DNA of 64,000 nucleotides from Bacillota bacterium (lineage in GTDB: Bacteria; Bacillota; Clostridia; Christensenellales; SZUA-584), in contig JAEWCC010000020.1 in NCBI GenBank assembly GCA_023390815.1, positions 1 through 64,000 on the forward strand, given 5' to 3'. Shown one piece after another: positions 6,108-15,621 of the stretch. Under the pieces are notes generated by a model. That model did not search any database, was not told where the DNA came from, and saw nothing but the letters and a program-made list of their open reading frames with translations. The translations under genes were made by a program, and so were the position numbers. Position 1 is the stretch's first letter. Each line of letters starts with the position of its first letter.

Positions 6108-9077
6108 ATGAACGAAAACCGCGAGGCAGAGCACCGCTCCGCCCGGCATTCGTCCTTTTTTCATAAAATTTTCGTATTCGCCAAACAAGCGGCTGCCCGT
6201 ATTGCGTCGCTGTTTCGGCGTTTCACGCAGCGTATTGCTTCGCTTTTCGGCGGCAGAAACAACCGGACGGAAACCAACGAGCAGACACGCAGACTGGACG
6301 AGGTGGAAAGCGCGATAACCCACGCCACCGCGTCCTCCGTGCCCCGGCCTGCACGCGAGCTGCCGCATATCACGCGCGAGCACCTCTCCGGCGAAGGCAA
6401 GGAACACATGTCGATGTTCGCGCCGCATCATCGCCGCCCGGGCTTTGTTATCAGCATCATACTCACATCGTTCCGGCTCATGCTTGTGCTCATCTTCATG
6501 ATCGGCGCAGCGGGCCTGGGTGCGCTGGCGGGCATCGCCAAAGCGTATATGGAGACCACACCTATGCTCGATACCGCCGATATTGAGGAACAGGCGGAAA
6601 CATCCTACATTTACGACTGCAACAACCAGCTGATCACCCCGTATACCGGCACCGAAAACCGGGACTGGGCGGCGATCGATGAAATCCCCGTACAGCTACA
6701 AAACGCCGTGATCGCTGTCGAGGATGTGCGCTTTAAATTCCACTCGGGTGTCGATATCAAGCGCCTCGTCGGCTCGTTCATCAGCAACCTCATGAACAAC
6801 AACGTTCAGGGCGGCAGCACCCTGACGCAGCAGCTTGTCAAGAACAGCCTCCTCTCCACCGAGCGCACCTACAAGCGTAAAATCCAGGAAGCGTACCTCG
6901 CGATGCAGCTGGAGCAGGAGTACAACAAGGATCAGATTCTGGAGGCATACCTCAACACAATCAGCCTTGGCGGCTCCAATTACGGCGTGAAAGCCGCGGC
7001 TATGGACTATTTCCGCAAGGACCTTTCCTCGCTTTCGCTCCGCGAATGTGCGATGCTGGCAGGTATCACGCAATATCCGTATAAATACAATCCCCGGCGC
7101 TGTATCTACACCGTGAAGGACCCGTCCATCATCAACGAGCGGACCGACCACGTATTGGAGCAGATGTACATCGCCGGGTTTATCACCAAGCAGGAATATC
7201 AGGACGCATTAAGCGATACAACGTTATACGTGTATCCGGAGTCCAGCGTCAACAAGATGTACGATATGCCGTACTTCGTGGAGTACGTCGTATACGACGT
7301 GATCACTCATCTGCTGGATGCGCGCAACTTGCAGGATACGGAGGAAAATCGCGCGGCAATCGAAACAGAGCTTCGGACTCAGGGTTACGACATTTACACC
7401 ACCGTGGACCCAACCGTGCAGCACACGGTGGAGCAGTGCCTTACGGAGTGGGACAAATACCCCAAGATGGAGAACGCCGAAGACGAGGTTGTGCGATATG
7501 AAAACGGCGATGGCTCCGTGGGCGAGATCGTACAGCCGCAGGCCGCATTTGTAGTAATGGACCAGCGTACAGGGCAGCTGAAGGCTGTTGTGGGTGGCCG
7601 AACAACGCCGACCGCCAAAAAGACGCTGAACCGCGCCTATCAGTTTAAGATGCCCATAGGCTCGTCGATCAAACCGATCGCCGTATATGGGCCTGCAATC
7701 GATCTGGGGTACTCAGACGGCACCGTAGTACCCAACCTGCCGCTTCCGATCGACGGGTGGAATACCGAAACAGGCTACCCCTCGGGCGGAAAAGGATATT
7801 ACGGGCCGGTGACGCTGCGAACCGGTCTGGTGCAATCGCTTAACAGCGCGACCGCATGGACGCTGCTCAATCTCGTGGGGCTCGATAATTCGTATAACTA
7901 TCTCATATCTATGGGAATTGAGCCGACACACATCAGTAAAACGCCCTCCGGTCTTGCACTCGGGGACTCGGGCATCACGCCTATCGAGCTGGCCGGGGCT
8001 TACGCCACCATCGCCAACAGCGGCATCTATCAGGAGCCTTTGTCGTTTACGAGAGTGGTGGACAGGGATGGCAACGAGATCCTTAACGCAGATAAAATCC
8101 GCGATCAGCGCCAGGTATTCGAGCCCTCCACCGCATGGGTCGTGACCGATATGCTCGTCAACGCGGTGCAAAGCGGTACCGGTAAAAACGCCAAGATTGA
8201 CGGCGTAACGGTAGGCGGTAAAACCGGCACCGTGCAGGACGCCACCGGCGTGTTGTTTGCAGGCATCACCCCGTATTACACCGCAACGCTCTGGATCGGC
8301 AGCGATCGCTACAAGCCACTCAACGACGACGTATACGCGTCCTCTTCCGCCGCGCCCCTTTGGCAGTATGTGATGTCTAAGATTTACGAGTCAGGCGACT
8401 ACCCCAATAAAGGCGGCTCCATCCAAAGCGCCTCCGCGGAGGATACGGGTCTTGTTCAAGTGAAGGTTTGCAGCGTTTCCGGCATGGTTGCCACGGACGA
8501 CTGCGAGACGGATATCGGCGGGCACAAGCCGGTAACGGCATATTTTGTGAGGGGCCATGAGCCCACCGAAACATGCGATGTACACACGCATCTGGCAATA
8601 TGCAGCGCGAGCGGAAAGATGGCTACGGAGTACTGCCCGCAGGAACAAGTCACGTTCAAAAGTGTGTTGCTCCTGCCCGGCGATTCGATCTATTGGAAGC
8701 TCACGAAAGCACAGCGCGACGAATATCTGCCCGGCGCGTTCTTAAAGCCGGATATACCTGTGTCGGATATGTCGCCCGATGCACCTGGATATTACGACTA
8801 CTACTGCAATATCCACACCAAGGAGTGGTGGGACGCTTACGTGATGCTACAGGACGCGATCGACGCAGCCAATGACCAGATCGCCGTATCGAGAGGGGTG
8901 CTTGCGAATACCTCCCTGTCGATCCCGATGGAGGAACGCTCGGGGCTGTCTGCAATGATCTCGGAACTACAGGCACTCATCGCCTCGCCCGATGCGACCG
9001 CGGGGGCGGTTGAGCAAAAGACGAGCGAACTGAAATCGCGTACCGATCAGCTCGTCATGCTTTATTCGGGCCCGTAA
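6108..9077 (+). CDS. Class A penicillin-binding protein (bifunctional transglycosylase/transpeptidase), long form
   Basis: A 989-residue peptidoglycan synthase. Residues 1-110 are a basic, possibly cytoplasmic extension and 113-146 form the membrane anchor. The GT51 glycosyltransferase follows (about 180-350), with catalytic Glu205 in AVIAVEDVRFKFHSGVD and the QGGSTLTQQLVKN block. The transpeptidase has SSIK (Ser519, Lys522), SLN (577-579) and KTG (705-707). After it comes an unusual tail in which a C-S-x-SG-x-x-AT-x-x-C motif occurs twice (around 788-799 and again near 830), then a helical end. The start follows GCAAAGGAATGGCCT. It is monocistronic and ends in a strong terminator. A second class A PBP is encoded at 13143-15500. 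Confidence 0.93.
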   Translation: MNENREAEHRSARHSSFFHKIFVFAKQAAARIASLFRRFTQRIASLFGGRNNRTETNEQTRRLDEVESAITHATASSVPRPARELPHITREHLSGEGKEHMSMFAPHHRRPGFVISIILTSFRLMLVLIFMIGAAGLGALAGIAKAYMETTPMLDTADIEEQAETSYIYDCNNQLITPYTGTENRDWAAIDEIPVQLQNAVIAVEDVRFKFHSGVDIKRLVGSFISNLMNNNVQGGSTLTQQLVKNSLLSTERTYKRKIQEAYLAMQLEQEYNKDQILEAYLNTISLGGSNYGVKAAAMDYFRKDLSSLSLRECAMLAGITQYPYKYNPRRCIYTVKDPSIINERTDHVLEQMYIAGFITKQEYQDALSDTTLYVYPESSVNKMYDMPYFVEYVVYDVITHLLDARNLQDTEENRAAIETELRTQGYDIYTTVDPTVQHTVEQCLTEWDKYPKMENAEDEVVRYENGDGSVGEIVQPQAAFVVMDQRTGQLKAVVGGRTTPTAKKTLNRAYQFKMPIGSSIKPIAVYGPAIDLGYSDGTVVPNLPLPIDGWNTETGYPSGGKGYYGPVTLRTGLVQSLNSATAWTLLNLVGLDNSYNYLISMGIEPTHISKTPSGLALGDSGITPIELAGAYATIANSGIYQEPLSFTRVVDRDGNEILNADKIRDQRQVFEPSTAWVVTDMLVNAVQSGTGKNAKIDGVTVGGKTGTVQDATGVLFAGITPYYTATLWIGSDRYKPLNDDVYASSSAAPLWQYVMSKIYESGDYPNKGGSIQSASAEDTGLVQVKVCSVSGMVATDDCETDIGGHKPVTAYFVRGHEPTETCDVHTHLAICSASGKMATEYCPQEQVTFKSVLLLPGDSIYWKLTKAQRDEYLPGAFLKPDIPVSDMSPDAPGYYDYYCNIHTKEWWDAYVMLQDAIDAANDQIAVSRGVLANTSLSIPMEERSGLSAMISELQALIASPDATAGAVEQKTSELKSRTDQLVMLYSGP

Positions 9078-9098
9078 GGGCTGTCAACCGTATAAGTA

Positions 9099-9127
9099 AG
9101 GCGGAAGCGTCGCGCTTCCGCCTTTTT
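9099..9127 (+). terminator. Intrinsic terminator of the PBP gene
   Basis: GGCGGAAGCG-TCG-CGCTTCCGCC is a perfect 10-bp stem with a 3-base loop followed by TTTTT. It closes the rightward PBP transcript. Confidence 0.93.
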
Positions 9128-9153
9128 GATATCGTCTCACCGTATACAGATAT

Positions 9154-9831
9154 TTAATTCAGCTTAATCTCGCCATCCGTGATGGTGTATATCCGGTTGC
9201 AGGCGGAGCCAACCTTTTGGTTGTGGGTGACAATGATTACCGTCTTGCCTTCGGCATTCAGCTCCCTCAGTATCCCCACCATCTCGTCCGCCGTTTTGCC
9301 ATCCAGTGCGCCCGTAGGCTCATCTGCAAGGATCAGGTCCGGTCCGTTAACCAGCGCCCGCGCAATGGCGACCCGCTGCGCCTGTCCGCCCGACAGCTCG
9401 CCGACGGGCTTCCTTGCAAGTTCGGCTATGTTCAGGCGCTCCAGCACATGCCGCACCTTTTTCGTGATGTCCCGAAACGACAGACCCTTCATGAACAGCA
9501 GCGGCACCATCACGTTCTCCTCCACGTTCCGGTCGGGCAGCAGACAAAAATCCTGAAACACAAAGCCGACGCGCTCACAGCGTATGCGCGCGAGCTGTTT
9601 CTGCGAAAGCGCGTTGATTGCCTGTCCGCCCAGCCGGTATTCGCCCTGCGTCGGCGTAAGCAGGCAGCCTGCGATCTTGAGCAGCGTGGATTTGCCGCTG
9701 CCCGACGGCCCCATGACCGCGATCATGTCGCCCGGCTCCACCGCCAAGTCGGCATGCTTCAGCGCCAATACCGCGTTGGCCTTGCCCTGATTGTATTCCA
9801 TGCAAACATCCGAAAACTCTAAAAAGCTCAA
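9154..9831 (-). CDS. ABC transporter ATP-binding protein, MacB/LolD type
   Basis: A 225-residue ATPase subunit with Walker A GPSGSGKSTLLKI, Q-loop VFQDFCLLPDR, signature LSGGQAQRVAIARAL and Walker B LILADEPTGALDG. The GALDG/D-loop form is typical of the MacB/FtsE/LolD group, which drives mechanotransmission rather than ordinary import. It should power the two FtsX-like permeases encoded just upstream. The start is a TTG at 9831, chosen for AAGGAGG at good spacing. It is the last gene of a leftward four-gene cluster that begins with a secreted protein at 12916. Confidence 0.94.
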   Translation of the reverse strand: MSFLEFSDVCMEYNQGKANAVLALKHADLAVEPGDMIAVMGPSGSGKSTLLKIAGCLLTPTQGEYRLGGQAINALSQKQLARIRCERVGFVFQDFCLLPDRNVEENVMVPLLFMKGLSFRDITKKVRHVLERLNIAELARKPVGELSGGQAQRVAIARALVNGPDLILADEPTGALDGKTADEMVGILRELNAEGKTVIIVTHNQKVGSACNRIYTITDGEIKLN

Positions 9832-9844
9832 TGATGCAACCTCC

Positions 9845-11197
9845 TTAATTTCCGCCCAATATCTGCGAAGGGTCCGTACGCGCGATCAGCCGCGCGGCAA
9901 TGACAGATGAGATCAGATAAAGCAGCGCGATACCGGCCATGGTGACGGCGCAGGCAATGGCGTTGGTATCGGCAGACATGGCGCGCACCTCGTTGACCAG
10001 CCAGATGCCGCACGCAGTGCCTGCCAGCCCTGCCACGACAAACACCAGCAAATTCCCCGCCAGGCTCAGCGCAAGTCCCTTGCGCCACGACATGCCCAGC
10101 GCGTAATACAGCGCCCAGGTTTTCTTCTGCCGGTACATAAGCAGCAGGTTATAACCGAACACGCTGGCAAGCAGCATCAGCCCGGACATGATAAGGTGCA
10201 CGATGTAAGATTTACTGCCCTCCTGAAAGCTCGCCTGATCCTGCCGGGCGATATCCGTCAGAGAGGAGAACCGCCCGTATTTTCGGAGGTCACCCGCGTT
10301 CCACTCCGTTACGGACGCCTCGGCATCCTCCTTGAAGACAAAGCAGGTCATCTGCGAAAATGCTGTCCACGTCTGCGTATCCGCGCGGGTACCGTCCACG
10401 ATCAACTCCGGAGCGATCACAAAGGGGGTCGTGATATCGGAAATTGTCGCCTTCATGAACAGCCCGTCAAAAGGGGTCAGCGTAACGTCATTCATCATAT
10501 AAATATACGCGTCGCCCGAAAACCGGCCGATCACGCGCAAACGCAGCGTTCCCTTCGGCACATGGTAATCGTCCGTTGTCTGCGAGGATATATCAAGATC
10601 GTCCACCCTCGCCTCAATGACATCCCCCACCGCGTAGCATGAGTCCCAATCCTTGCCCAGAATCACCGGGATTTCCGTATTCTCGCTGCACACGATTCCC
10701 CCGGCCTCCGCGTCGGTAAACCAGCGTCCCTCGCTCACCGAAATGGGGTAATTCCTCAGCGTAAGCGGATCGTAGGAGATCAGGTTGCGATAGATGTTGC
10801 CTTCAAGACTGACAACCCCGCCAGCCCGCCCCCTGAGCGGGTTCTCTGCCCAGCCGTCGATCGTGATGGGAAGCTGGCTGAGCCGGCTCAGGCCCTCCGC
10901 TTCCGTAACCTTCATAATCTCCTCGCGGGCGTTCCTCCAGAGCGGGCGTTCGCTTAAGTTCTGAAACTCGAGCTGATCGGACTGAAGCAAGTCGTCCCGA
11001 AACTCCTCGTCGAATATGAATACGACCGCGTTATTGTCGAATGTCCGCTCCACATACCGCAGTTTGGCAGAGGCCTCGAAGGCATAGCACATCGTGTAGG
11101 CAAACGACAGCGCCAGCACCCATACGAGAAACAGCATGGAAAGCTCCGAAAGCGCCATGGAGCGATAACGTTTCAACAAAAGATAAAGCGTTTTCAT
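9845..11197 (-). CDS. FtsX/MacB-type ABC transporter permease (second subunit)
   Basis: A protein of 450 residues that begins MKTLYLLLKRYRS. There is one membrane segment near residues 18-38, a large extracellular domain to about 330, and three membrane segments at the C-terminus, with LLLMYRQKKTWALYYALGMS in the coupling region. This is the FtsX/MacB permease layout. Its ATG overlaps the stop of the upstream permease (ATGA), so the two permeases are translationally coupled and probably form a heterodimer. A longer in-frame extension to 11596 is rejected because it overlaps the upstream gene and reads as low-quality Arg/Gly-rich shadow sequence. Confidence 0.85.
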   Translation of the reverse strand: MKTLYLLLKRYRSMALSELSMLFLVWVLALSFAYTMCYAFEASAKLRYVERTFDNNAVVFIFDEEFRDDLLQSDQLEFQNLSERPLWRNAREEIMKVTEAEGLSRLSQLPITIDGWAENPLRGRAGGVVSLEGNIYRNLISYDPLTLRNYPISVSEGRWFTDAEAGGIVCSENTEIPVILGKDWDSCYAVGDVIEARVDDLDISSQTTDDYHVPKGTLRLRVIGRFSGDAYIYMMNDVTLTPFDGLFMKATISDITTPFVIAPELIVDGTRADTQTWTAFSQMTCFVFKEDAEASVTEWNAGDLRKYGRFSSLTDIARQDQASFQEGSKSYIVHLIMSGLMLLASVFGYNLLLMYRQKKTWALYYALGMSWRKGLALSLAGNLLVFVVAGLAGTACGIWLVNEVRAMSADTNAIACAVTMAGIALLYLISSVIAARLIARTDPSQILGGN

Positions 11198-12441
11198 AGG
11201 GCGTCCTCCCTGCGGCGGCGCACCGATCTCGTCATGCTCCGCAGCGTCATCAGCAGCACCGCGGCCAGCAGACTCACCAAAAGCAATGCATAGGTGGCGA
11301 CAGATACCTCGCTGATCCACCGAATCAACCCCGAATATGTGGCGAACAGGTGGCCTGCCGCAAGCCCGACAGTAAACGCGACAACGCTGTACGCCGCTAA
11401 CTCCGCGATCAAGAGCGCCAGCAGGTATCCTTCCGTGGCTCCGCACAGCCTCAGTACCCGGTTTTGCTGCTTGTTCATCTCCATGATCGCCGTATAGAGC
11501 GAAACCACGTTGATCAGACTGAGCGCGATGGCGAGAATGTACAGCAGCAGCCGGGAAAGGTAGTCCGTAGAGTAAATCTTTCGAATATCCGCCCACCCGG
11601 CAAACAGCGTGGCGTGATCGCTCTCAAACGCCGCCCGCATGCTCTCCTCGCTGTCGATGCCCATCATAGCCGGATCGACGATAGCCTGTGAATACAGCGC
11701 AGCCTCAATGGCATCGCGCTGCGCGTCGGAAATCGGCTCCGCATAGGAAACGCGCAGCGAGTTCACCGTATAGCCCGCTGCGATAAAATCGTCCATGGAG
11801 ATGAATACGCCCGGCAAATCCCGCTCCATCATGCTTTCCGGCTCTTCCATCCGCACACCTGAAACGTCGTAAAGCGAGCGGTTGATCCGCCGTAAATCCA
11901 CGATTGATGCGTCATACATCTCCTGACTATAGACTGCGGAAATGGAGTATGATGTTCCCTGTAACCGAAAGGGTTTGCCCAGTGTGTCTTCAGGCAAGCT
12001 GTTTTCGTCTCCCTCGGGCACGAGCGTTTCGGGGATGAGCACATTGCCCGGAGGAATTTCCTTGTCATAATAATCTTCCCCCACCATCATCAAATAAGGG
12101 ACGCTGTTCGCGCAGGCTCCGAGGATATCCACGCGCTCGCTGTCATATGATACCGCGAGTATATACGATGTCTCCGGGCTTGTGCCCTCCTCTGCCAGCG
12201 CGCGGATTGCCGACACGAGCTTTCCGGCATCCAGTTCATAAAAATCGCCGTGCACCTCCACGCTGTTCGACGCCCCCGACATGTTATCCCGCAAGGTGAC
12301 GAGCTGCATGGAAAGCTGGTAATACACGCCCAGCGCCATGCCGGAAATCGCGAGGCCGATCAGCAGGATCGCGAGGATACCTGCGTGCCTTTTCGCCATG
12401 CGCTTGATATTCAGCCGGAGTATCCGGATAAAGCCGACCAT
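11194..12441 (-). CDS. FtsX/MacB-type ABC transporter permease (first subunit)
   Basis: A 415-residue permease with a membrane anchor near residues 18-42, an extracellular domain, and three C-terminal membrane segments. It carries MNKQQNRVLRLCGATEGYLL, the typical FtsX-family cytoplasmic coupling turn. The start ATG at 12441 has a strong AAGGAGG. It probably pairs with the following permease (4-base overlap) and with the ATPase at 9154. A short repeat (12470-12484) lies just upstream and recurs, inverted, before the secreted-protein gene. Confidence 0.85.
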   Translation of the reverse strand: MVGFIRILRLNIKRMAKRHAGILAILLIGLAISGMALGVYYQLSMQLVTLRDNMSGASNSVEVHGDFYELDAGKLVSAIRALAEEGTSPETSYILAVSYDSERVDILGACANSVPYLMMVGEDYYDKEIPPGNVLIPETLVPEGDENSLPEDTLGKPFRLQGTSYSISAVYSQEMYDASIVDLRRINRSLYDVSGVRMEEPESMMERDLPGVFISMDDFIAAGYTVNSLRVSYAEPISDAQRDAIEAALYSQAIVDPAMMGIDSEESMRAAFESDHATLFAGWADIRKIYSTDYLSRLLLYILAIALSLINVVSLYTAIMEMNKQQNRVLRLCGATEGYLLALLIAELAAYSVVAFTVGLAAGHLFATYSGLIRWISEVSVATYALLLVSLLAAVLLMTLRSMTRSVRRRREDAL

Positions 12442-12469
12442 GGTGCCTCCTTATTGTTAATGAGAATAC

Positions 12470-12484
12470 TTGTGAAATGCAGGG
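12470..12484 (+). repeat. Inverted-repeat copy 1 near the start of the exporter genes
   Basis: TTGTGAAATGCAGGG lies about 30 bases before the first permease start. The reverse complement of its core occurs at 12941-12954. It may be an operator or the edge of a small cassette. Confidence 0.4.
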
Positions 12485-12511
12485 AGTCGTAGGATTTAGC
12501 TGCGGAGAGGC

Positions 12512-12916
12512 TTAATCGTCATAGGCTGTGCCAGTCTTTGTCGTATTGCTTGTCCTGCAAGTTGCAAGCCATGAGTTTTTCGCCCATTCCATTGCGAAAC
12601 TTTCGCTAATGGTATGCAGAGAGGAAACCGAAGAGCAATAACTAGAGTCTTTTGGTTGTCCGTATACAGTCTGGGACCCCGCAGCCGGATTAAGTACGGG
12701 GAAAATACTTGCCCGGGGATTACAAGTAAGTCTGTTATTATAAGCACCATCACCAGAATGTATTTTCCCCGTTGTTGTCGAGGTTGCCCTCATGCGATTA
12801 CTCGCAATTGACACGGAACCCGAACCGGGAGTCGTGCATGCCAATGCCGAAGCCATCGAAATACAAAAAACGAGCAGTATAACTACAGATACCGAAATCA
12901 CAAAATACCTTTTCAT
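12512..12916 (-). CDS. Small secreted protein of unknown function
   Basis: A 134-residue precursor with a clear signal peptide (MKRYFVISVSVVILLVFC then MASALA). The predicted mature region of about 110 residues is rich in Ser and Thr and has several Cys residues. The start is preceded by AAAAAGGAGCG. I do not recognise the family. The gene lies directly upstream of an FtsX-type two-permease exporter read in the same direction. That arrangement recalls bacteriocins such as lactococcin 972 with their dedicated ABC immunity systems, but no sequence hallmark of that family was found. It looks somewhat less GC-rich than its neighbours. Function unknown. Confidence 0.7.
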   Translation of the reverse strand: MKRYFVISVSVVILLVFCISMASALACTTPGSGSVSIASNRMRATSTTTGKIHSGDGAYNNRLTCNPRASIFPVLNPAAGSQTVYGQPKDSSYCSSVSSLHTISESFAMEWAKNSWLATCRTSNTTKTGTAYDD

Positions 12917-12940
12917 AATTTGCGCTCCTTTTTAAATGTA

Positions 12941-12954
12941 CCCGCATTTCACAA
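12941..12954 (-). repeat. Inverted-repeat copy 2 upstream of the secreted-protein gene
   Basis: CCCGCATTTCACAA on the plus strand reads TTGTGAAATGCGGG on the minus strand. This matches the copy at 12470-12484 over 11 perfect bases plus GGG. It lies about 25 bases before the secreted-protein start, in or near its promoter. Confidence 0.4.
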
Positions 12955-13142
12955 ACTAAATATACTATTTTTAAAGTAAAGGCTTAGACACGAGAAACAG
13001 TTAATTCGCTCCATGTTGATGTCGATTTTTGGGTTTAATTAATATTAACATGCTTTTTCTGTCAAGTAAATGTATTTATTCTTTTATCATACAATTTATT
13101 GATTATTCTGTTAACCACATGTTTTTCCATTGTCCACATACC

Positions 13143-15500
13143 TTACGGCATATATTCCTCCTCTTCTTGCAGCGCGATCTCCATCCGCGCAGATTCCGCG
13201 CCGGTCAGCGGCTGCCCGTCCACCTCAATCTCCGGATGCACCGGCAGCACAAAGTACTGATAGGAATGACCGTATCGCACGGTATCGTCGCGCAGAGATA
13301 CCTTATTCTTGCTGCCAGAGAACTCCCCAATCTTGACGGTCTGTTCGGTGGCGATGTCGATACGCATGACGCGGTAAACCACCCAGCTCTCCAGCGGGGT
13401 GAACGAGATCTCCGGATACCCTCCCCCGCCGTTCGTCACGGAAAGATCGGTCGGCGGCTTGGGGACTGTCCAGTAGGTGGAGTACTGGGTAGGTGCTTCT
13501 CCCTTCAGGAAAAATTCATCGATCGCTTGGTCCTCCGGCGTAAAAGCGCTCGCGAGCAGGGGCACCTCTTCCACGAAAAGCGACTTCCGGTCGATCGTCG
13601 CCTCCACGACTCCATCCGGCTGCACGAACGCGGGCGCGGCCTGTTTGCTGTACAGGTACTCATAAACCTGTTTGATGAGCAGCGTGGGGTACGTGCCGCC
13701 CGTTACATCGGCAGGCAGGCAATGCGCTTCGTCGGTCGAGTCAAAGCCCATCCAGGTACACACCGTATATTCCGGGTTAAACGCAACCGTCCATGCGTCC
13801 TTATTGCCGCTGATATTATCGGTGCCCGACGTACCCGTCTTGGCAGCCAGGCTCACGCCGTCGATTTTCATCCTGCGGGCGGTTCCGCCCTCCACCGTAC
13901 TCTCCAGCACCGAAGTCATCAAAAATGCTGTATCCTCCGAAAGCACAGACGTTTTCGTTTCGGGGCGTTCGTAAACCACCTCGCCGCGCGCATCCTCGAT
14001 GCGTACTATGCAGCTGGGATACGAATAATACCCGCCGTTCGCGAACGGTGTGAATGCGTTGCACAGCGACAGCGGGGTAACACCCTTGGTAAAACCGCCG
14101 AGCGCCAAAGTAAGTCCCGTATCCTGCGGTTCGAAGGGGATGCCCACGCGCGAGGCGTACATTTTGGCCGTTTCGACGCCCACCGCCTGCAACGTACGCA
14201 CCGCCGGGAGATTCAGCGAGGACGCAAGTGCCTCTCGCACTGTCACCCAGCCCGCGTAACTGTCCGAGAAATTCTTGGGCATATAGCCGTTGAAATCGGC
14301 CTTTTCATCCAGAACCAGCGTTGCGGGAGAATAGTCCAGCTTCTCCATGGCAGGCGCGTAAACGAGTACCGGTTTAATCGTAGAACCCGGCTGCCGCTTC
14401 ATATCGAGCACGCGGTTGAGACCGCGCCGCGTTTCATACTGCCTTCCTCCCATGATCGCCCGGATCTCGCTGGTTTTGCTGTCCAGAATGACGAGCGCCG
14501 CCTGGCACGGTTCGCCGTCCGTAGCGTTTCCCGGAAAATTGGCGCTGTTTTTAAAGAGCTTGTCTACTTCGTTTTGCAGGTTCTGGTCAAGCGTCGTATA
14601 GATACGGTAGCCGCTGGCAAGCAGCTCTTCCGTCTCCATATTCAATACGTCCTCCGCTTCGCAGAGCACCATATCGGTGAAATAGTCAGATTTGGCTTCC
14701 ACCTCGGGCACCAGAACGATCTTCTCGGCTTTGGCCTGCGCTTCCTGTTCTGGCGTGATGAATCCCTGATCGGCCATCAGCGACAGTATGAGGTCGCGCC
14801 GTTCGACGGACCGATCCATGTGCAGATGCGGCGCATAGTTCGTGGGAGACTTGATTACCCCGGCTAACAGCGCCGCCTGCGATACCGATAGCGTCTGCGT
14901 TGTTTTTCCGAAGTACACCTTGGCGGCGGCTTCAATACCGTAAGCCCCGTTGCCGAAATAAATATAATTCAGGTACATTTCCAGAATTTGATCCTTGGTA
15001 TATACCTGTTCAAGCTCGTAGGCCATCACGGCTTCCTGCAGCTTTCGCGACATGGTCTTGACGCCTGTCAAGCAAGTCAATTTAACGAATTGCTGTGATA
15101 TCGTGCTGGCCCCCTGAGAGAGACTGCCGCTCTTGATATCTTCGAGAAAGGCGCCCAGAATACGCACAATGTCGACACCATTATGTTCGTAAAAACGCGA
15201 GTCCTCAACCGCGATAAATGCGTTCTTCACGTATTCCGGAATATCCTTGATGGGCACATAGACGCGATTTTGAAGCCCGTGAAGCGCAACCGTCTCGGTG
15301 TTATCGGCGTCGTAGATCAACAGGGTCTGCTGCATGTCGCCAATATTCTTCGGATCGAATTCCTTCCATTCATCAAGACCCATCAGATAGGAAAAGAAAA
15401 AAAGGAAGCAGGCAAATCCCGCAACCAGGCCGGACAACACCAACCTTTTGATCCATTTCCACACTTTGCTCTTCTTTTTCAATTGTCCATGCCTGCCCAT
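13143..15500 (-). CDS. Class A penicillin-binding protein 1A (bifunctional)
   Basis: A 785-residue peptidoglycan synthase. It has a short basic N-terminus, a membrane segment near residues 18-40, and a GT51 domain with AFIAVEDSRFYEHNGVD and QGASTISQQFVKLT. The transpeptidase has the SxxK motif in GSTIKPVLVY, an SLN motif (SSLNLPAV) and KTG in AAKTGTSGTD. The C-terminus (about 690-785) resembles a fibronectin type III-like domain. The start is ATG 15500 with AAAGGAAAA upstream; a longer extension has no comparable site. It is convergent in function with the PBP at 6108 but clearly a separate paralogue. It is transcribed away from the spoIIA operon. Confidence 0.94.
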   Translation of the reverse strand: MGRHGQLKKKSKVWKWIKRLVLSGLVAGFACFLFFFSYLMGLDEWKEFDPKNIGDMQQTLLIYDADNTETVALHGLQNRVYVPIKDIPEYVKNAFIAVEDSRFYEHNGVDIVRILGAFLEDIKSGSLSQGASTISQQFVKLTCLTGVKTMSRKLQEAVMAYELEQVYTKDQILEMYLNYIYFGNGAYGIEAAAKVYFGKTTQTLSVSQAALLAGVIKSPTNYAPHLHMDRSVERRDLILSLMADQGFITPEQEAQAKAEKIVLVPEVEAKSDYFTDMVLCEAEDVLNMETEELLASGYRIYTTLDQNLQNEVDKLFKNSANFPGNATDGEPCQAALVILDSKTSEIRAIMGGRQYETRRGLNRVLDMKRQPGSTIKPVLVYAPAMEKLDYSPATLVLDEKADFNGYMPKNFSDSYAGWVTVREALASSLNLPAVRTLQAVGVETAKMYASRVGIPFEPQDTGLTLALGGFTKGVTPLSLCNAFTPFANGGYYSYPSCIVRIEDARGEVVYERPETKTSVLSEDTAFLMTSVLESTVEGGTARRMKIDGVSLAAKTGTSGTDNISGNKDAWTVAFNPEYTVCTWMGFDSTDEAHCLPADVTGGTYPTLLIKQVYEYLYSKQAAPAFVQPDGVVEATIDRKSLFVEEVPLLASAFTPEDQAIDEFFLKGEAPTQYSTYWTVPKPPTDLSVTNGGGGYPEISFTPLESWVVYRVMRIDIATEQTVKIGEFSGSKNKVSLRDDTVRYGHSYQYFVLPVHPEIEVDGQPLTGAESARMEIALQEEEEYMP

Positions 15501-15621
15501 GCCGTCATTTTCCTTTTGCACTTTTGCTGGATTTAGCCTGTGCGAATTGCGGTTTGAATATAATTTTCGACATAAACCAAAATGTAACATCAAAAGAAGT
15601 GTTTTTCCGCTAAAACCTCTT

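Noticed and set aside
9845..11596. A longer start for the second FtsX-type permease
   Set aside because: The extension overlaps the first permease by about 400 bases and reads as Arg/Gly-rich shadow; ATG 11197 gives the coupled ATGA overlap and a normal FtsX-like N-terminus.
12512..12916. The secreted protein as a lactococcin 972-family bacteriocin
   Set aside because: Only the gene order resembles such loci; the mature sequence lacks visible family hallmarks, so no family name is given.
13029..14867. A 612-codon open frame on the plus strand
   Set aside because: It lies antisense to the class A PBP gene (13143-15500), has Arg/His-rich low-quality composition and no ribosome-binding site. 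It is a GC-driven shadow frame.
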